Assembly (NCBI RefSeq): GCF_018613855.1
Contig: NZ_JAGGPK010000015.1
Coordinates: 1 to 64,000 of the forward strand
Length of the DNA stretch: 64,000 nucleotides
Direction of reading: 5' to 3'
Source of the DNA: Arthrobacter sp. ISL-30
GTDB taxonomy: Bacteria; Actinomycetota; Actinomycetes; Actinomycetales; Micrococcaceae
Part shown: positions 60,485 to 64,000 of the stretch, piece after piece
How positions within the stretch are numbered: position 1 is the first letter of the stretch
Layout: every line of letters begins with the position of its first letter
Position numbers and translations under genes: made by a program
Notes under the pieces: generated by a model
The model's input: only the letters and a program-made list of their open reading frames with translations
The model's database searches: none
What the model was told of the DNA's origin: nothing

Positions 60485-60582
60485 ATCTCCCCGGCTTTGA
60501 AAACCCGGCCGCCGTAAAAACCCCGTAAACACTGAGCTCCCGGCAGTCCGAAAGTCCACGGAGACGGCAAAAGCGGGGAGAT
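60485..60582. mobile_element. 98-bp TIR element, copy D
   Basis: It begins ATCTCCCCGGCTTTG and ends CAAAAGCGGGGAGAT. The outer eight bases are perfectly inverse (ATCTCCCC/GGGGAGAT). It is in the same orientation as copy C, 1.38 kb away. Confidence 0.85.
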
Positions 60583-60629
60583 TACGACGGCGGCCGCGGC
60601 ACCTGTATGACGACGCGGTATTGATCCAG

Positions 60630-60670
60630 CAGATCAGGCGGCTCCCCACCCAGGGAAGTCGCCTCATCTG
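60630..60670 (-). terminator. Imperfect hairpin after the GH32 gene
   Basis: Arms 60630-60646 and 60654-60670 (CAGAT-AGGCG..) pair at about 13 of 17 positions. It lies 52 bases after the GH32 stop on the minus strand and could end the fructan operon. Confidence 0.45.
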
Positions 60671-60721
60671 CAGTATTAAATGTAGTCGCCTACGCCTCGG
60701 CACCGCGACTGACGGATATCC

Positions 60722-62179
60722 CTACTCCGGCCAGGCCAGTTCCCAAACGTCAGCCTCGGTACGGCCAGGCAGCTCCAGATGCCACTCTTCCCCGAGCTGC
60801 GGATAGGCCCTCAGGGTGGTAGCGACGCCGTTGCTCCGGTACACCTCTACCACCGACGCGTCCACGAAGATACGCAAGGACGGGCCATCAGTCGAAGCAC
60901 CAGGAGTCGAAGCAGCACCATCCAAGGACTCAGCAAACACCACCTGTCGCTCCCCGTCGGATCCAACAAGCACCAGCCGAACCTCGCCGGAACCTACAGG
61001 AGCACTTTGTCCCGCAGTCACTTCAACCTCGGCTGCCCGCGGGAGGACCAGGGTACCGCCCTCCGCCTTGGCCAATGACCGGCCTCTGTAGGCGTCGACC
61101 TCGGGTGCCGGCGAAACCACCAGGGTGTCGTCAATGACGGAAAGCTCGCGCGGGAAGGTCAGCACTCCGGCCCAGCCTGCGGCGTCGATGGACTCCTGGC
61201 TGCGGCCACGGACCCCACCCCGGCCGAACCCTTCGTTGGCCCAGCCCCACAACAACGCCCTGTCCTCGAGCGCAACGATCTGCGGCGCATAGAAGTCCCT
61301 CCCGAGGTCCGACTTCCCGCCAGTCCGCGGCTCGAAGACGGGCAGCCCTGTGGCGGGATCCTCCACCAGGGCACCGATGAGGTGACCAACCCCATTAGCG
61401 TGCTCATGTTCATCCCCCGAGAGCCAGAGCGAGAACATCATCACCCAGGCATCGCCGTCAGAGGAAGAATCCCCCGAAGCAGTCCCGGAAGGAGCCCCAG
61501 AAGAAACCCGAGGCACCCGCACCAACTGGGGGCATTCCCAGATCTCTGCAGGCGCGAACCTGGCGGCAACGGGGTTCTCGGTGGTGAGCCAGATTCCCTG
61601 GTATTTCCAGTCCATCATGTCGTCGACGGTGTAGAGCAGGACGGCGGCGTGCCCGTTGGCAAGGCCCGCGCCCTGCATGGCGTAGCGCCTGCCTTTGAAC
61701 CTGAAGATGAAGGGGTCGCGGACAGCCGTGACCAGGCCGTCAGAGGGCATCGTGGCAGCAATGTGGCCGTCCTGGTTCCACTCCACCAGGTCGGCGGAGC
61801 CCCGCGCCACAGAAACTTGCGAGTGGCCGCCGTCGGACCTCACGGCCGAGTAGACCGCGGTGGGGACGCCGCCGTCGTCCGTTACGACGCCGGACCAGCA
61901 GCCGTACTCATCTGGGCCGCCGGGCTGGGGCCGCAGTGCAACGGGATGTTCCTCCCACCGCACAAGGTCGGGAGAGCTGATGTGGCCCCAGCAGATTTTG
62001 GCGTGCCGGGCGGAATCGGGGTTGTACTGGAAGAACACGTGGTACCGGCCGTTGATGTAGCTGATGCCGTTGGGGTCGTTGATCCAGCCTTGCGCCGGCC
62101 GGGGGTGGAAGGCCGGGAAGACGGGGTCGTGGTGGCTGGCCCAAGAGGATGCAGAAGCGGCCAGTTCGGGATACGTCAT
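60722..62179 (-). CDS. Glycoside hydrolase family 32 (fructosidase)
   Basis: This 485-residue GH32 enzyme splits beta-fructosides such as sucrose, inulin or levan oligomers. The nucleophile block is GWINDPNGI (Asp about residue 34), the transition-state stabiliser is in AVRDPFIF and the acid/base Glu in IWECPQLVRV. The C-terminal part is the GH32 beta-sandwich (SLRIFVDASVVEVYRSNG). There is no signal peptide, so it acts inside the cell on imported oligomers. AAGGA lies five bases before the ATG. It is the last gene after two sugar ABC permeases. Confidence 0.93.
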   Translation of the reverse strand: MTYPELAASASSWASHHDPVFPAFHPRPAQGWINDPNGISYINGRYHVFFQYNPDSARHAKICWGHISSPDLVRWEEHPVALRPQPGGPDEYGCWSGVVTDDGGVPTAVYSAVRSDGGHSQVSVARGSADLVEWNQDGHIAATMPSDGLVTAVRDPFIFRFKGRRYAMQGAGLANGHAAVLLYTVDDMMDWKYQGIWLTTENPVAARFAPAEIWECPQLVRVPRVSSGAPSGTASGDSSSDGDAWVMMFSLWLSGDEHEHANGVGHLIGALVEDPATGLPVFEPRTGGKSDLGRDFYAPQIVALEDRALLWGWANEGFGRGGVRGRSQESIDAAGWAGVLTFPRELSVIDDTLVVSPAPEVDAYRGRSLAKAEGGTLVLPRAAEVEVTAGQSAPVGSGEVRLVLVGSDGERQVVFAESLDGAASTPGASTDGPSLRIFVDASVVEVYRSNGVATTLRAYPQLGEEWHLELPGRTEADVWELAWPE

Positions 62180-62216
62180 CGAAATCCTTGTCGCGGATAG
62201 GAACCAGGGGTAGGGA

Positions 62217-63146
62217 CTATTTGCCGGAACCGGCGGTGAGGCCGGCCTGCAGGGCGCGTTGGCCGAAGAGGAACACCACCAGTGCGGGAATCATGGAGAG
62301 CACGACGCCGGCGAGGACCACCGAGATGCTGCCCGTGCCGAGGTTGCCCTGCAGCGAGACCAGTCCCAGTGGAAGGGTGAAGTTCTGCTCGGAGATCGTC
62401 AGGATCAACGGACGGAAGAACTCGTTCCAGTGGTAGTTGAAGGCCAGGATGCCCACGATGGCGAGCCCGGGCATCGCCAGCGGCGCGTACACGGAACGGA
62501 AGGTCCGCCACGGGGAGGCGCCGTCGATGGCTGCGGCCTCGCCAAGGTCGGCCGGGAGCCCCAGGAAGTACTGCCGCATGAGGAAGGTGCCGAACGCCGT
62601 CGGAATCGCCGGGAGAATCAGTGCCAGCAGGGTGTCGGAGAGCCCCATTCCGCGGATGAGCATGAAGATCGGCACAATAGTCACCTGCGCAGGAACCATC
62701 ATGGTGGCCAGCACGATCGAGAACAGCGCCTGCCGGCCGCGGAAGCGGAGATTGGCGAAGGCGTATCCGGCGAGCGCGGCGGTGGCCATCTGCCCGACGG
62801 CGATGAGTCCCGTCACGAGGGCGCTGTTCAGGACCAGCAGCATGATGTTGAGCTGCTTGAAGACCTGCTGATAGGACGTGAAGTCGGGCTCCAGGGGAAG
62901 GAACGACGGCGGCAGTTGGAACGATTCCGCCGGCGGCCTCAGCGACGTGGACAGGGTCCACAGCACAGGTCCGAGGACAAGGACAGTGGCGATGAGGAGC
63001 AACAGGACGCGGCCCAGCGTGCTCCAGTTCCGGGTGCGCTTGCGCATGGTCCGGTTTCGGGGGCCCAAGTTCCGGGCGATCCGGTTCCGCCTCCCGTGGG
63101 CGGCGTTGCTTCCGGGCGCCTCAGCGCGCTCTGAAATGGTTGTCAT
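62217..63146 (-). CDS. Carbohydrate ABC permease, MalG type
   Basis: This 309-residue inner-membrane permease has six helices and the CUT1 second-permease pattern (SLRPPAESFQLPPSFLPLEPDFTSYQQVF; ATMMVPAQVTIVPIFMLIRGMGLSDTLLALILPAI). The ATPase contact loop is EAAAIDGASPWRTFRSVYAPLAMPG. A basic N-terminal stretch of 35 residues precedes helix 1. The start at 63146 follows GAGG by six bases and lies nine bases behind the MalF-type stop. With its partner it imports the GH32 substrate. Confidence 0.92.
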   Translation of the reverse strand: MTTISERAEAPGSNAAHGRRNRIARNLGPRNRTMRKRTRNWSTLGRVLLLLIATVLVLGPVLWTLSTSLRPPAESFQLPPSFLPLEPDFTSYQQVFKQLNIMLLVLNSALVTGLIAVGQMATAALAGYAFANLRFRGRQALFSIVLATMMVPAQVTIVPIFMLIRGMGLSDTLLALILPAIPTAFGTFLMRQYFLGLPADLGEAAAIDGASPWRTFRSVYAPLAMPGLAIVGILAFNYHWNEFFRPLILTISEQNFTLPLGLVSLQGNLGTGSISVVLAGVVLSMIPALVVFLFGQRALQAGLTAGSGK

Positions 63147-63154
63147 GGCGGGCC

Positions 63155-64000
63155 TCACTGGTAGAAGACGAATCGTTTGCTGAGCCGGAGCTGGGCTGCG
63201 GTGATGGCCAGGATGATGATGGTCAGGATCACGCCGATCGCCGAGGCCTGGCCGAATTCGAGCCTCTGGAAGGCCGATTCGAAGATCACCATGACGGCGG
63301 TGCGGGTCGAGTCGCCGGGTCCGCCGCGGGTGAGCACGTACGGCTGGTCGAACACCTGGAGCGCGTTGATGATCGCCATGACCGACGCCACAAGGGTGGT
63401 GGGGCTCAGCAGCGGCAGCGTCACGTGGAGGTGCTTGCGCAGCCCGGTTGCACCGTCCAGCGCGGCGGCCTCATAGGTCTCGTTGGGAATGGACGCCAGC
63501 CCGCCAATGAACAGCAGGAAGGAGAACCCAAAGTTCTGCCACACGTAGACCAGGATGACGACGGCGGCCGAGCCTCCCGGCGTCGTCAGCCAGGGAACGG
63601 CGGGAATGCCGACGAAGGAAAGCAGCCAGTTCACCACGCCGAACTGTTCATTGAACAGGTAACGCATGAAGATCGATACGGACGCGGCGGAGAGGATCAG
63701 CGGGAAGAAGAAGGCGCTGCGGAAGAAGACGCGCAGCCAGGCCGGCAGCTTCTCCTGCACCATGATCGCGAGCGCCAGGGCCACCCCGAGCTGCAGGGCC
63801 ACGGCCACGATCACGAACATGATCGTGTTCAGGAAGGACACCCGCACGGTGGGATCCTGGACCACTTCGGCGAAGTTGTCGAAACCTACGAATGTGGGCG
63901 GGGAAATGATGTCCCAGCGGAAGAATGCCAGGGCCAGGGAGGCGACGATCGGCAACAGGGTGAACAGCCCCATGCCGACGACCGTCGGGGCAAGGAACGC
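63155..64000 (-). CDS. Carbohydrate ABC permease, MalF type (5' end outside window)
   Basis: The open frame continues past the window edge (the last nine codons read AFLAPTVVG), so the start is missing. The visible 281 residues show six helices, the CUT1 first-permease pattern (FVGFDNFAEVVQDPTVRVSFLNTIMFVIVAV) and the contact loop NETYEAAALDGATGLRKHLHVTLPLLSP. The tail contains DQPYVLTRGGPGDSTRTAVM. The solute-binding protein gene is expected just upstream, outside the window. Confidence 0.92.
   Translation of the reverse strand, partial: AFLAPTVVGMGLFTLLPIVASLALAFFRWDIISPPTFVGFDNFAEVVQDPTVRVSFLNTIMFVIVAVALQLGVALALAIMVQEKLPAWLRVFFRSAFFFPLILSAASVSIFMRYLFNEQFGVVNWLLSFVGIPAVPWLTTPGGSAAVVILVYVWQNFGFSFLLFIGGLASIPNETYEAAALDGATGLRKHLHVTLPLLSPTTLVASVMAIINALQVFDQPYVLTRGGPGDSTRTAVMVIFESAFQRLEFGQASAIGVILTIIILAITAAQLRLSKRFVFYQ

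Larger units (their letters stand above)
60369..60721. other. Intergenic region with element D and a terminator-like hairpin
   Basis: This 353-bp gap lies between the lipoprotein gene and the end of the GH32 gene. It holds element D (60485-60582) and an imperfect hairpin at 60630-60670. A frame crossing the repeat encodes the same peptide as element C in reverse and is not a gene. Confidence 0.6.

Noticed and set aside
60458-60703. Minus-strand frame sharing a peptide with the frame at 57870-59234
   Set aside because: The shared peptide comes from the 98-bp repeat copies C and D, not from a gene family.
1-64000. Search for tRNA, rRNA, CRISPR arrays, integrases and phage genes
   Set aside because: No cloverleaf, rRNA segment, spaced identical repeat array, recombinase or phage structural gene was recognised by eye; a covariance-model scan could still find a small RNA.

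Overview
The window is 64 kb of GC-rich bacterial chromosome from an actinobacterium, most likely the Arthrobacter group of the Micrococcaceae (Arthrobacter, Pseudarthrobacter or Paenarthrobacter). The grounds are the codon bias, many GTG starts, menaquinone rather than ubiquinone genes, an APS-type CysH, a MenJ-like reductase, a PhoX phosphatase with a Tat signal, and several genes whose -10 hexamer lies six bases before the start codon (leaderless transcripts). The genus is inferred from gene content, not from a marker gene. No rRNA, tRNA, CRISPR array, prophage or classical insertion sequence was recognised.

Layout. 0-5.3 kb: the end of a catalase, a DUF2461 protein, an APC amino-acid permease, and a sigma factor fused to a zinc-finger and proline-repeat tail. 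5.5-10.1 kb: an alcohol/aldehyde oxidation unit (GAF regulator, aldehyde dehydrogenase, alcohol dehydrogenase, DUF779). 10.3-13.1 kb: a ferredoxin-NADP reductase and RarD. 13.1-17.5 kb: GABA/aminobutyraldehyde catabolism with a divergent PucR-type regulator. 17.6-21.4 kb: an MFS exporter coupled to a GntR regulator, and small membrane and SRPBCC proteins.

21.4-37.9 kb is a sulfur region, nearly all on the minus strand. It holds a persulfide dioxygenase-rhodanese fusion, a second ferredoxin-NADP reductase, siroheme synthase, a flavin monooxygenase coupled to a cysteine-synthase-like enzyme, an SsuABC-type transporter, homocysteine methyltransferase, and the overlapping run sir-cysH-cysD-cysN headed by a sirohydrochlorin chelatase. 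Together they cover sulfonate uptake, assimilatory sulfate reduction, siroheme supply, electron supply and persulfide disposal. No sulfate permease is visible.

38-54.4 kb holds a TRIC channel, a SUKH-fold protein, two HTH/PD-(D/E)XK nuclease genes, most of the menaquinone pathway (menF, menD, menC, menG, menJ and a polyprenyl synthase), a polar amino-acid ABC transporter, and PhoX. 54.4-64 kb holds an MHS transporter and metallo-hydrolase divergent from a LysR regulator, a LacI regulator, two small orphan genes, and the end of a fructan/sucrose operon (GH32 plus two sugar ABC permeases) that runs off the window.

The most unusual signal is intergenic. Four elements of exactly 98 bp share terminal inverted repeats (consensus AACTCCCCGSTTTTG) but have variable interiors. 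Two of them bracket one nuclease gene. A second hairpin family with a different core brackets the other nuclease gene. This looks like a REP/MITE-like system with a DUF559/Vsr-type nuclease partner and is the best candidate here for something undescribed.
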